A stretch of DNA of 64,000 bases from assembly GCA_029891345.1 (NCBI GenBank), contig CM056998.1, positions 173,686,332-173,750,331 on the forward strand, given 5' to 3'. Within the stretch, counting starts at the first letter, position 1; each line of letters begins with the position of its first letter. This stretch comes from Dryococelus australis. Lineage: Eukaryota; Arthropoda; Insecta; Phasmatodea; Phasmatidae. A model generated the notes under the pieces. The model saw nothing but the letters and a program-made list of their open reading frames with translations, was not told the DNA's origin and did no database searches. Positions 48,466 through 59,699 of the stretch are shown in pieces. The position numbers and the translations under genes were made by a program.

Positions 48466-49659
48466 TTGTATGACCGATACGGATTTTATTGTAAATATTG
48501 GAACTGTCAAATATCGAAATATAAATTATAATGTAATTCATTTGGTTTTGAACTGCCGTCTACTATGATTGGTTTTAAATATTTATTTACATTAATTTCT
48601 TTGAGATACTTGTAAGCTTTATTGATTGAATATTAATAATTGTGAATACCAACATATAGGAATTTCTTGTATGATATTGAGAAGAAAATTTTTTTTGAAA
48701 ATATTTTTAATGCATTAGTAAATTATAATTTACTATTTAATTTAATTAAGACCTTCGTCCCTTAACAAGCCTGGTTTAACCCACTGAGTTGAGACAATCG
48801 TAAGAGTATCTTGTGAACAGTGTAGCCTGAGAGAGAAGTTTCGTTTGCCTCCTTGCACAAGCAACAACCAATTACAGAATGTTGACCAATTACAGAATGT
48901 TGACGAACCAGCAGCGGCCAACAGCGTCACTCACGGAGAAGCTATTCCTGCATAAGTCCTGGCTTTTGTCAGTGCACAAGACCGAACATAACACTACAAA
49001 TTCTGTGATATAAATAAGGCAATTTATATAAGAGGGATAACGTATTAAGGAGTGACTTCAAACCATCGAGATATTGAGTTAGCTACAAATTGATTTCATG
49101 TTCCATCACGTTCGCACTGGTTACTCTTACTCGAGTTACCTTTGTCTGTTTCAGACTTAAGCCGAGTGCACACCAGCGAACCGAACTCTTTTGCGAACAC
49201 CGAACATCGACGTATCACATGTTAGTATGTGTGCACGAGACTGCTAGCGTAATTTTGTCCCACATTTACGATGCGCTCTGATCCACCTGCAGCCAGTATT
49301 GAGCCCGCGCATCAGATGAATGGTCCGAGCGCTGTCACGCAATGTATGGACGGTGTGCTTGTCACAGCCTGAATACCTTGCACTTTTCAACTTCCTGCCT
49401 ACTTTCATAACTTTTGTATCCACTATATTTGCATTCTTGAAAAAGTTTTATAATGACGAGACATTTGTAGGAATTTTATGTCTGCAAGCATTGCATCCCC
49501 GCTGTATTGTTCTCTTCGTGTATACACACGCGTCTGCCACCCTCTTCTTTATTCTTCTTTAATTCATTTCACAAGTGTTGATGAACATAAACACATTCGG
49601 CAACAACGACATGCACGTCTGCCGTACGACGTTTCTACCCTTAAAGAATTGTCGAACGT
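48466..49659. other. Unassigned DNA
   Basis: An 18-bp duplication (CAATTACAGAATGTTGAC, near 48868-48903) is the only structure noticed. Confidence 0.4.
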
Positions 49660-49895
49660 ACAATGTAGATGAAATGTCCGTTGAGTTGAGGGACTTGGGT
49701 GGATCTTAACAACGAGGTCTTGAGAGCCAATGTAGGTGAAGAGAGGTGAGAATGGAGCAGCGCCGTAATTCCCCGAGAAAACCCGTACACTAGTGGCATC
49801 ATCCGGCACGATTCCCTTTGCGAAAATCCGGGAGCGACCCCGCCGGGGACTAAACACAGTTCGCCTTGGTAGGAGGTGAGCAATATATCCGCTCA
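49660..49895 (-). repeat. tRNA-derived SINE, family A, copy 4, body part
   Basis: Minus-strand copy with TGGGTGGATCTTAACAACGA, GGTCTTGAGAGCCAATGTAG, ATCATCCGGCACGATTCCC, AAAATCCGGGAGCGACCCC and a decayed B-box. It stops at ..ATCCGCTCA, inside the head. Confidence 0.65.
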
Positions 49896-50507
49896 AGGGA
49901 GGAGGCCGTAGGAGCGGAGCTCCATTCCATAGTCCGCCGGGAAAAGAAGGCCTGGGTGTACAGCAGGGGTACTTCGATGTCCTGGACGATTCTTAGGTTG
50001 GAGCAGAACGGTGGGCAAGGGAAAATAAAAATAAAAAGAACAGAATAGAATAGCACATATAGGGAGGGGTCTGGGGGCCTTCGGGTTCGTGGGCGGGTCC
50101 ATTCGACCGTTGGGTGCCATGGCAGACCGGCCGAAAGACTAGTTAGCTGTGTGCGGGCCCGAGGGCTCTGGTCGCGCGGGCGGATTCGTGGGAATGCCGT
50201 TCCCTGGTCTGGCCCAGCGGGGGCGGCGAAATGAAGGGCGGCCGAAAGGATACCTGTCGGGGAGCTGTCTCGGTCGGGTCAGAATAGCTCACCACCTTCC
50301 TAGGAAGTGTGAACGATGCTTTTGAATATAAATAGAATTTATAGCTTAAATTACGGGCGTTCAGACGAACAGCCGCCCTCCCACAAAAAAAAAAGTGAAT
50401 CTATATAACTAATATACTGTTTGTTAAATTGTAGTAGTCATGATAGAATTGAACACTCGGGACGGCTGTACTGCTAAGTAGGGTTAATGAAATAAATAAA
50501 ATAAAAT
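49896..50507 (+). mobile_element. Retroposed insert within the SINE head
   Basis: About 610 bp splits the SINE. It is GC-rich (50060-50290) and ends on the plus strand in AAATAAATAAAATAAAAT (50490-50507), a retroposon-like tail. SINE head sequence resumes directly afterwards. Possible diverged target duplication: ATCCGCTCA at the left and AATCGCTTA at the right. No recognisable coding domain; it may be the 5'-truncated 3' end of a non-LTR element. Confidence 0.45.
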
Positions 50508-50533
50508 CTCTAATCGCTTAGCCACCACGGCCG
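50508..50533 (-). repeat. SINE family A head remnant
   Basis: CTCTAATCGCTTAGCCACCA plus CGGCCG is the inverse of the SINE 5' end (A-box region GTGGCTnAGCGnTTAGA). It completes copy 4 after the insert and lies about 260 bp upstream of the peptide gene start codon. Confidence 0.6.
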
Positions 50534-50535
50534 CT

Positions 50536-50795
50536 CTGAAACGCCTGTCACGTGATTTGTCCACGGCGCAGTCAGAATGCATGAGCAACAAGGCGACCAT
50601 GTTACGTGGCGGCTGACGTTCGCTTCTCTAGCGTCGACGCGGTCAGAGCTGAAGTGTTCAAAGTGCAGGCGGGCGAAGGTCAAGCGAAGCGCAGTAATTG
50701 GCTTTGTACGTCGTGCCTAGCACAAGAGCTCAGTGCGGAAACAGAGTGGCCTCTCTTCTAGTGTAGCGACCGTGTGAGCTCCTCCTGAACGAAAA
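50536..50795 (+). promoter_or_regulatory. Presumed promoter and 5' leader of the peptide gene
   Basis: Unique, relatively GC- and CpG-rich sequence between a SINE head remnant and the ATG. TCAGT at 50730-50734 matches the arthropod initiator consensus and would give a leader of about 65 bases. No TATA box stands at the expected place. The start context GAAAAATGA, with A at -3, suits insect initiation. Only the motifs are seen; the start site is inferred. Confidence 0.35.
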
Positions 50796-50996
50796 ATGAA
50801 GTTCATTTACTTCCTGCTGCTCGTAACAGCAGTTGTGTCAACGAGCTTCGTAGCTGCTGAGAATTGGTTTTTTCCCAAACTTGCAGGTCTATTTCGAATG
50901 GGAAACATTCCTCTTAATACCATTGTGATAATGCCACGTCTCCGCTGCCCACGTGGAAAGAGATTATTCAGAGGCGCCTGCAGGAAAATAACTTAG
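50796..50996 (+). CDS. Secapin-like secreted cationic peptide (66 aa)
   Basis: Intact 66-residue ORF. Residues 1-21 form a clear signal peptide: Lys2, a hydrophobic core FLLLVTAVV, and a likely cut after ...FVAA. The mature 45 residues carry ten Lys/Arg and one Glu, so net charge is near +9. The C-terminus has Cys51-Pro-x-Gly and Cys62-Arg-Lys with ten residues between the cysteines, which suggests one disulfide loop, preceded by a hydrophobic Ile/Val and Pro stretch. This CPxG...CR tail after an IVxxP-like segment is the layout of insect secapins, known from bee venom and body tissues with antimicrobial and protease-inhibitor activity reported. Seen: ORF, signal and cysteine spacing. Inferred: secretion and a defence role. 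The Gly-Lys-Arg at 54-56 could be read as an amidation site, so a neuropeptide precursor is the less likely alternative. No intron interrupts the coding part. AATAAA lies at 51197-51202. A GTGAG about 35 bases after the stop could be a 3' UTR splice donor. Confidence 0.72.
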   Translation: MKFIYFLLLVTAVVSTSFVAAENWFFPKLAGLFRMGNIPLNTIVIMPRLRCPRGKRLFRGACRKIT

Positions 50997-51009
50997 CCGA
51001 ATTGACTCT

Positions 51010-52788
51010 ACTGGCGAGTGTTACTTCGAGGGGTGAGATATATTCCAGGTTATTGTTTTATATTAACGTGAATCACTGATACCTTACTTTTCACAGTGAG
51101 TAACGTAATTTGAATTCCATTCAACTTACTTCTGTTATATATATTTTCGTGATTAATGAACAAAGTTGCAGCTTTAATGATTTTTAATGCAGGAATAATA
51201 AATTGGCGCTCTTTCTCAACTAAAGCAGAAATGAGAAAAAATGTTTACCTTAGTAGTTCTGTAAGGCACCTTAAAAAACAAGTTCGATATTTTGAAATGT
51301 TAGGCTATTATATATATTTAAATTATGCTCAAATTAGTATGAAATTCCTCCCGAAATATAAATCAGAACAAACAATGTATACTTCTTAACGTAACGAACA
51401 ACGCATCATTTTAACCATCATGTCATTAAATGTGTTTACTTTCTTTATTTAATATAATACAATCGTTAAATTTGTGACTTAACAGCTAATTAGTTCAAAA
51501 TTTTTAATAAAACAGATTTATCTTATGAAAGTTAACTTTATTAAAGCGTTTTGCACATTTACGTTTGTTTACACGAGTAGTAAATAGAAAGCAACTTTGT
51601 TAAACGTGGTGTATAATGAGAAACGTTGAACCGAAAACGTTGCAGTAAAGTTCATTCCAAACGATCAAATTTTGTTTCAAATAAAATTAAGCTTGGTATC
51701 GAATAGAGATTCTGAACTAATGTGTGACGCCATATAGCCCATTTTGTTTTCAGCTCACAGAATTTCCCGAAGCTCACAAATTCCTTCAAATATTTGTTCT
51801 GAAAACGTCCTATAGTTACGTCATTTCAGTTATTCAACCACCAATAAGAAAATACTATTAATAAACGAATATTTAACTTAATAATAGCGCATAGTAAATA
51901 TTTACTAACATAGTGTTTACTTTTATTGTGCAAAAATAAGTTTAAAATATTTTTATTGTTTTAGTTGTTTTGTGTAGTTTTCGGTAACAGATGCTTTTAT
52001 TTTATTTACCCCAGTTATTTTTATATTTATTTCCTTGAAATAATTTGAAACGGCAATATTTAATTTTAATAAATTAATGTTATTGATCTGCGTATGAAAT
52101 ATATTTTATGATAGGAATTAGATTTACTGAAAACCAATATTATGTAATCGGTTGAGTGCGACTCATGCAAACTACCATTACTATAAAAGACATTACGTTA
52201 AAGTATTTTAAATTATCTTATTTCGATATTACAATACTTAACATATTTAATGTCTGTTGCAATTGTTCCTTTAAGAATAAATTATTCTGAACGGTTTTCA
52301 GTTAAGCTAAAATATGATTTATAGATTTTCGACAGGAACGAGATATTTTATCTATCAGTGCGGATATTACTTTTTATTTTACTTCTGAGAAACACAACGA
52401 ATTTTGAGTAAATAACATTCGACCATAAAAAGGAAAACTTTGGATTTGCCAAAATTAGCAGCAACACCATGATTTTATTGCAGCTGGAGAAATTACTTTA
52501 CGTTTAGCCTTTAACACATTTTGGCATATTAATTTAGAGTATAACGCTAGTTCATTTGTAGAATAGCTTTGATATACTTCAGAGCCGTTTGTCTTCATGT
52601 GCTTAGATAACTAGCTATTGGATCACAATCTCAATCACAATTTCTATTGAAAATGACACGTTGCTTAGCATAATATATACACTCTTATATTTCGATATAA
52701 ATTAATCATACAAAACAATAATATGGACATCATTTTCGTCAGATCCTTCGCCATTTGGTGACTATTATGTTAATATATACTAAAGAAA
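51010..52788. other. Unassigned AT-rich DNA downstream of the peptide gene
   Basis: May hold the 3' UTR or an intron of the peptide gene at its start. No other exon or repeat recognised. Confidence 0.4.
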
Positions 52789-53490
52789 ACACTGGCAGCC
52801 AGACCCACAGAAACTGCGCGCTGAGCCACCAAATGTGAAGCAGGTAACCGTATGAATTAGTTTTTATGGTGCAATGTCGTCTGGGAATTACGGTATAAGC
52901 TCGCGCGTATCTATCGGCGCTCGCTTGCCGTTTGTGCAGTTTGTGCAGTGCAGACATGGAGGAACCATGCAGTAGCCATTATAGTGAAAGTGCAACTTAA
53001 AACTTATGACTTTAAACTGAAGACTTAAAAAATAAGACTTCAAATTTAATACTTAAGGCGTTAGATTTAAAATGTAAGAATTAAGGCGTAAGACTTAAGA
53101 CTTAGGCCTTCGGCTTACGAAGTGCCTAACTGTCAATGGGGATGAGAGCGGGGCACAGAAAGGTGCCCTTCCCCCAAATTTGAAGGAAATCGATCGAAGA
53201 ATGCACCTTCCAGGCCGATTCGAATGCGATAAGCACACCCCCAATCCCGCACAAAATGGAAAACATACCCCCATTGTCCCTCTAATTCCTCTCAAGGGGC
53301 GAGAGGGTTGGAACTTGGGGGGGGGGGGGTTCAAAGATGAAGGGTGGGGGATCAGTGAGTAGGGGTCGGCTTGCCACCCTCCCCCCCCCCATCTAGACGA
53401 TTGGCTCACAGCGACCCTCCAAAAACAGCGTATTGCGTGCAAAAACTTCTGTTCTTAATGAAATGCTATGAAACCATAAAAACGTAATTA
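52789..53490. repeat. Homopolymer-bearing complex repeat D, copy 1
   Basis: Ordered blocks: GAGCCACCAAATGTGAAGCA, GGTAACCGTATGAATTAGT, ATGTCGTCTGGGAA, GGCGCTCG, then a tract of TAAGACTTAA-like 10-mers (52995-53105), then CAAATTTGAAG.AAATCG.TCGAA, CCTTCCAGGCCGATT, ACAAAATGGAAAACATACC, a G10 run, a C10 run and AAAACTTCTGTTCTT. The same order occurs at 56.5 and 57.6 kb. Confidence 0.6.
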
Positions 53491-55565
53491 AATACAACGA
53501 AAAGCAGGTTACTATATAAAATGTAGGTTTTTCACTGCCCATCGTCCAAAATGATTCTCCGAGTGCTGACCGAAATTCAAAAAAGTTACTGCTCTAATTT
53601 AAATTAGATGTGATCCTAAATATAAAAAAAAGAAATCAATGAACGCAGTTTAAACGACGTAAAAGTATCACTAATTGACTTCTTCTGTCAGTGTAACCAG
53701 TGCTTGATAACACATTAAAAGACTTTCCAGAAACACTTAAATTCTATTAAAACATATATTAGTTCAAATTAAAACCATTTTGCATATACTATTTGCAACT
53801 TGCTTTTGGACTTCCTTCAGCACTAAAATGCAATAAACCAGTTTTGAGACACTAATATGGAATTATTGTACTAAACTGTCACAATAAAAAAAAAAGGGGG
53901 CAGGTTTCAGGTGGAAATTATTTAAAGGATATATAATTAATTTTAGCACAAAAAAGTGTTATATATCTCGAATATAGACTCATTTGTAAGAATAAGTACC
54001 AGCAGCAGGATGAAGGGGATGGGTTGTTCTCCGTAGTCTTCGACTTGGGTTTGCCGAACATACCCGGAGGTGCTTGGCAGTCACGTCCCACTAATTCTGC
54101 AAGCATATATGTTTTTTTTCTGGTAGCTATAGTGGTTAATAGGCATAGGGTACGGCCAAATCGTAAATTTTTTTATTTGCAAATTATTTATTTTATTTCT
54201 TAAGTTGTTTTGCCATTTTATATCTGGTTTTGTGGAACCAAGCAAAAGTCTCTCAACTACATTTCCAGTTCCTCTCTCGAAGTCTCATTATTCACTGCCT
54301 CGACTGTTTTGTGAATATAAGTATACTACTCGGCATTTTATTGTATCTATATATGACTAATCCAAGCTCATGATACTAATAGCAACCACATGCACGAGTA
54401 TGTTCTAATCGTGGCATGGATTTTTATAGGCAAACTTAGCGTTAATCTAAATGCCAATACTGCCAGCCCCTGGGGACTTGGAATTTACGAGATCAGCTAG
54501 GGCGATAATTATGTATGTAAAATTTCAGTACAACTTAAAAAACAAAATCAATAAATAATTTTTAAATAAAAAGTATTTTTAAGATTTAAAAATTTTGAAA
54601 AAACTAATTTTAAGATTAAAAGATTGATGGAAAGATGGACAAGAAAAACTAACTAAATTTATTTAGAAGTTACGTTGATCTTCAGAAGTGAATTAAAACG
54701 TTTATATATACTCTAAATACAAATCAGTAATATCAGTAAGTGAAATAATGTTTACTGAAAGTCAATTGATAAGCAACTGCTCACCTGCAAATCAATTAAA
54801 TTAACTGGGAACAAGTGATATATAGCAGCGACATTCTTGACATTCACTGGAAAATCACAAATAAATCAGTGAAATTAAACCGCTATATGAATTAGTTACA
54901 GGGCACTCATCAGTTGTTAAATTCTCACTGTTTCACTGATGTGGCTCAATTCTCACTGCTCACTGATGCAAGTTTAGAGTGTAGACAGCCGAAGCTCAGT
55001 AGGAATTTATTTACGAGTATTGCAGAAATCTGTGTCTCTAAAACGTAAATTATCTTGACATGCTTTTAACAGAATATTTTTTTATGGCGCATACTTACAC
55101 AGAGAAAAACTATGGTAGCAGGAACAAAATTTCTGTACCCGTAATCCATATATACTGTTGAAATTGTGACAGTAATCTGATTGTTACTGTCTAAATGATA
55201 TTTTAGACAGTAATAGCAACAGAATTGTATGTTGTGTTCCTGCCTGTGATAGTATCTGCGATTATGAATGTACAGCTCCTATAGCAACGCTTAGTATTTA
55301 TCCTCCAGAACAGATAATTCCTTCTACAGAACAACTTCGGCAATATTTTGATCGTTCCCGCAACAAACAGACCTGTAGTAAACTAAAAGATTGTTATGTT
55401 GCTGGTACATAAGTTTTGGGCGCTGCTACAGTGAAAGCAGATTACATAACTTTTCTGTTAACATTTCAATGCAAATGTTTCTCGGCGAACACTGCACTTT
55501 CACCTGTGAAATGAAGCCATATTCACGGAAGAGTTCTGTCATTTACGGATTCTAGGAGTCCGTTA
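53491..55565. other. Unassigned AT-rich DNA
   Basis: Only the small hairpin at 55184-55213 stands out. Confidence 0.4.
55184..55213. other. 12-bp-arm inverted repeat
   Basis: TTACTGTCTAAA, loop TGATAT, TTTAGACAGTAA, perfect arms. It sits about 350 bp before the large palindrome. Confidence 0.6.
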
Positions 55566-56135
55566 TACAGAATGGTCTTGATCTACAGGTACAAACGCTG
55601 TGACGTGATTCCCTATGCAAAATGAGATAGAAAACATTATACAAACACTGATGTACAGTAACTCGTAAGGAGGCGTAGCCCCTCTTGAAAATCGATTTTT
55701 CAAATGGTTCTATCGACCGAACAATAATGAAACCTACACGAAATGAAAGAGCCATTCTGTGATTGTTTTTTTTTTTTTAACCAAGACCTGAAACCTGCTA
55801 ACAGTTGTGACATATTATGATCCCCTACATTGGAACACATTGGTAGGATAATAACATACCACCCTCTAGTGTCGTAATGAAGGGTATGATAGTACGCCAT
55901 AACAGTTCGCAGGTTTCAGGTCGTGGATAAAGATAACATTATTTACAGAGTAGCTCTTTCATCTTATATATGTTTCATTATTTTCCGGTAGGACCTTTTA
56001 AAATATTTATTTTCAAGGGTGTCTTACCTTCCTTACGAGATACCATAAGACATTGTTTGTATGATGTTTTCCGTCCCATTTTGCATAGGGAATCACGTCA
56101 CGACGTTTGTACCTGTAGAACAGGGCCATTCTGTA
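55566..56135. repeat. Large imperfect palindrome (about 570 bp)
   Basis: Left arm TACAGAATGG..TCTACAGGTACAAACG..GTGACGTGATTCCC is mirrored by the right arm CGTCACGACGTTTGTACCTG..CCATTCTGTA. The inner pair GACCTGAAACCTGC (55785) and GCAGGTTTCAGGTC (ends 55922) shares the same centre near 55853. Pairing therefore runs almost from edge to centre, with scattered mismatches and small indels. Both arms read to related peptides on opposite strands, a by-product of the inversion. It fits a foldback or MITE-like element, or a long-hairpin transcript source. Confidence 0.7.
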
Positions 56136-56477
56136 AAACGAAAAGTTGCGAAGAATTTTCTTTTACAAGGAAGTTTGCGTAATATTGTCAATACAGATGG
56201 CCAATATTCCAGAACGCGACTGTGCTGCCATCTAAGAGGAAGCGACATGAAATATATAACACGCGCAACAATGGAAAACATTTTCAAAACAAGTTTATTT
56301 GTAAATTTTAATATTATATTAATATATAGCTTACGTGCAGTATCGTATCATAACATTTCTCCATCATTAATGTGTTTTAATAGTGAAGTTACTGTCGTCG
56401 AAATTTATCCCGCAGAGGGGCTATTAAGTTGGCATCTTTGTTGTTCTGGACGTGATTTTCATTAAAGAAAGTTACCA

Positions 56478-57580
56478 GGGGGTCGTGCCAGCGGAAACCG
56501 CGGGCTGAGCCACCAAAGACGAAGCAGGTTAGCGTACGAATTAGTATTTATGTTGCAATATCTTCTGGGAACTTCGGCACGTGCTAATTCACGCCTATCG
56601 GCGCTCGTTTGCACATCCCGACATGCAGATGATGCAAATATGGCGAGAGTAGGAATAAAAATGAAAAACGTGAGTCTTGAGAGTTCACACTTAATACTTA
56701 AGACGTAGCCATAAGGCTTTAAACCATATATCCAAATGCTGGGCCAAGAAATACACCCCTAAACAAAATTCCAAAAAAATCGGTCGAAAAATGTGCTTTC
56801 CTGAGCCGGGGGGGGGGGGGGGCCTTCAGCCCCAAAAAGGGGGGTGATGGGGAAGTCTATCTTATCTCTGGCGGCGGGGCAAAGAACTACAGTACTCAAC
56901 CAAATTTGAAGAAAATCGTTCGAAAAAATGTGCTTTACAGAGCCCATGGGACTTACGTCCCAAAATGGGGGAGGGGGAATGTCTAAAACCGTATCACGGT
57001 ATGCAGGGCAGTGAAATATGCTACTAAACCTAATTTCAAGAAAATCGGTAAAAAAAAAAAAAAAAAAAGGCCAATTATAGAAAAAAATGGGAAATTGCCC
57101 CCCCCCCCCCCAGGAGGGCTTTTGTGGCCGACCGAAATGGTCGCATGTACACAGACTCCAGGGATAACACCGATCACACTGATTTTGGGAGTCAAATATC
57201 CAATCCACAAACCACATTTGCGTCCATTGAATAACCCTCCCCCCCCCCGTTTTGTGGAGCAACTGTCCCAAATCATGCTTAGACCTATCACTGCGGTCTT
57301 ACTATCATTTACCCAAACTGGTTTCACCATAAAGAGACTCAAAAATGATAAATATGGGACGCAATACAATCCCACAAAATGGAAAACCACCCCTTGTATC
57401 TCTAACTCCTCCCAAGGGAGGGTGAAGGGGGAGTACTTTGGGGGCGAGGGTTTCAAAGAGGAAGGACGGGAGATCAGTGTGGAGGGTCAGCTTCCCCCTC
57501 CTCTCCGCCGTTTGCCCACAGCGGCCCTCCAAAAACAGCGTTTTTTCGTGCAAAAACTTCCGTTTCTGATTATAGAGTAT
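56478..57580. repeat. Homopolymer-bearing complex repeat D, copy 2
   Basis: Begins GTCGTGCCAGCGGAAACCGC and GAGCCACCAAAGACGAAGCA, and ends AAAACTTCCGTTTCTGATTA followed by TAGAGTATG. It contains three internal subunits of about 130 bp around AATCG.TCGAAAAATGTGCTT (about 56775, 56905 and 57035), G13, A16 and C12 runs. It is followed head-to-tail by copy 3. Confidence 0.65.
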
Positions 57581-58490
57581 GACCAGGGGTCGGGCACACG
57601 GAAACCGCCGGCTCAGCCACCAGAGGTGAAGCAGGTAACCGTAAGAATAACTATTTATGTTGCAATGTCGTCTGGGAACTTCGGCACGTGCTTGCGCCTA
57701 TTGGCGCTCGGTCGCACATCCCGACATGCAGTAGCAATTATAGTGAAAGTACGACTTAAGTATTAATCCTTAAAACTTAAAACTTGAAACGTAAGACTTA
57801 AAGGTTAAGACATAAGACTTATGATGTAAGACTTAAGACCTAGGGCGTAAGGTCTACGAAGGGCCTAACTGCTCATGGGGGAGGGCAGGACATGGAAATG
57901 GCAACCCTCTCCCAAATGTGAAGAAAATTGGTCGAAAAATGTGCCTTCCAGGCCGATTACTGGTAAAGAAAAGAGGAATGGGAAATTGCCCCTGCCCCCT
58001 TCCCCCTCAAAGGAGGGCTTTTGTCACCGATCGAAATGGTCGCATGTACACAAACTCCAGGGATAACACCAATCACGCTGATTTTGGGAGTCAAATATCC
58101 ACAAGCAACATTTGAGGCCATTGAACCTCCCCCCCCCCCCCCAATTTTGTGAGGCAATTGTCCCAAATCATTCTTAGGCCCTTCCCTGCGGGCTTACTAT
58201 CATTTGTACATACTGACTTCACCATAAAGAGGCTCGAAAAGGTGAAATTTAAATATGGGACGCACCACAATCCCACAAAATGGAAAACATACCTCCCTTG
58301 CCCCTCTAACTCCTCCCAGGGGGAGCGGCGGTGAGGGGTGTACTTTGGGGGGCATGTTTGAAAGAGGAAGGATGGTTTATCAGTGAGGGCGGTATGACTT
58401 CCCCTTTCTTCCTTCCATTTACCCACAGAGGTCGTGCAAAAACAGCGTTTTTTGTGCAAAAACTTCCGTTCTTGATTATAGAGTATGATT
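57581..58490. repeat. Homopolymer-bearing complex repeat D, copy 3
   Basis: Starts CCAGGGGTCGGGCACACGGA with GCTCAGCCACCAGAGGTGAA, and has a longer TAAGACTTAA-like tract (57735-57860), one AATTGGTCGAAAAATGTGCC block, a C13 run near 58129 and the shared end AAAACTTCCGTTCTTGATTA with TAGAGTATG. Confidence 0.65.
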
Positions 58491-59507
58491 CTGAGAATCT
58501 TTTTAATGGGCAATGCAATTTTAGTTAGTCAAAAATCCTGTCCTTTATGGGCTATTTTTTCGTGTAAAATTTAAGTGTGTCTTACTGATTTTAATATATT
58601 ACATTTTAATAAAATATATGCAATATAATTTTAACACTTCCTTTTTCAACTGACACACACTGAATGCCGTACCGAATTGGAAGCTTTGTCACTTGTTCTG
58701 ATTGGCGACTGATATACGAAGCAATATTACTATTTAACTGTGTTTTAACCCTTTTCCATAATTAATTAAAATTTTATTTGGCTTAAAATTCAATTAGTTC
58801 GCAGGCAGAAGTGTTAACGTGATTCTATTATCATATTATTTGAAATTACCATTTACTTGTCGATAAAATGCTAATTTTTACAACGAATTGTTAGGTTCTG
58901 CGTGAAAATATAATGTTTCATATATTAATGAATACCAAATGAATGTACTTTGTTGAACAGATTTTTTTTTTTTTTAAGGTAACAAGGGATAGAGTTTGAT
59001 AGCATCAAATAGTTTGAAGGCTTGGACTTCTTTTCCATTTACGTACAAAAATGTAAATATCTTAACTTATTTAGAGACTAAATACTGTTACGTATAATTA
59101 CGTAGGATGCAAATGATTTACACCTATCGTTTTTACTGGTTATAAGCTAACGAAACTAACAAAAGTCACACATGTTTACCCTATATGTAACTGAAAACAA
59201 CCACTGAATGTAATATCACTAGAGGCATTGTGTATATTCGTAGAACGTATTACTGCTTAAACATTATTTTTAAATCAATTTATTTAGAACTGTGTGAAAC
59301 ATTAAACCGAGCTTTTATTGCGCTGAGCTGACACTGATAAAGTTAGTAACTTTAAGCAAGCAATATACTTACAGTTAACGAACAGCTGAGTTATCTACAA
59401 GTTAGTCAAGAGGAAAACTGCCGAAAAACGCATGACGTCGTGCGTTTAAGCTACGCAACTCTAAATTCTTTCAACTTTTACTTTTATTTTTATAGTAAAA
59501 AATAATA
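58491..59507. other. Unassigned AT-rich DNA
   Basis: A poly-T run near 58963-58976; nothing else. Confidence 0.4.
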
Positions 59508-59699
59508 CCAACAATATATGGCAGCAATAAACCAACAATATATGGCAGTAATAAACCAACAATATATGGCAGTAATAAACCAACAATATATGGCAGTAAT
59601 AAACCAACAATATATGGCAGTAATATACCAACAATATATGGCAGTAATAAACCAACAATATATGGCAGTAATAAACCAACAATATATGGCAGTAATATA
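59508..59699. repeat. 24-bp minisatellite, 8 copies
   Basis: Unit CCAACAATATATGGCAGTAA plus TAAA, eight head-to-tail copies differing at one or two bases. The length is a multiple of three, so frames stay open on both strands without coding meaning. Confidence 0.9.

Noticed and set aside
57011-57766. 251-codon plus-strand frame, the second longest in the window
   Set aside because: It runs across repeat D copies 2 and 3, poly-A, poly-C and poly-G runs. The parallel copy reads in broken frames, so it is a repeat by-product.
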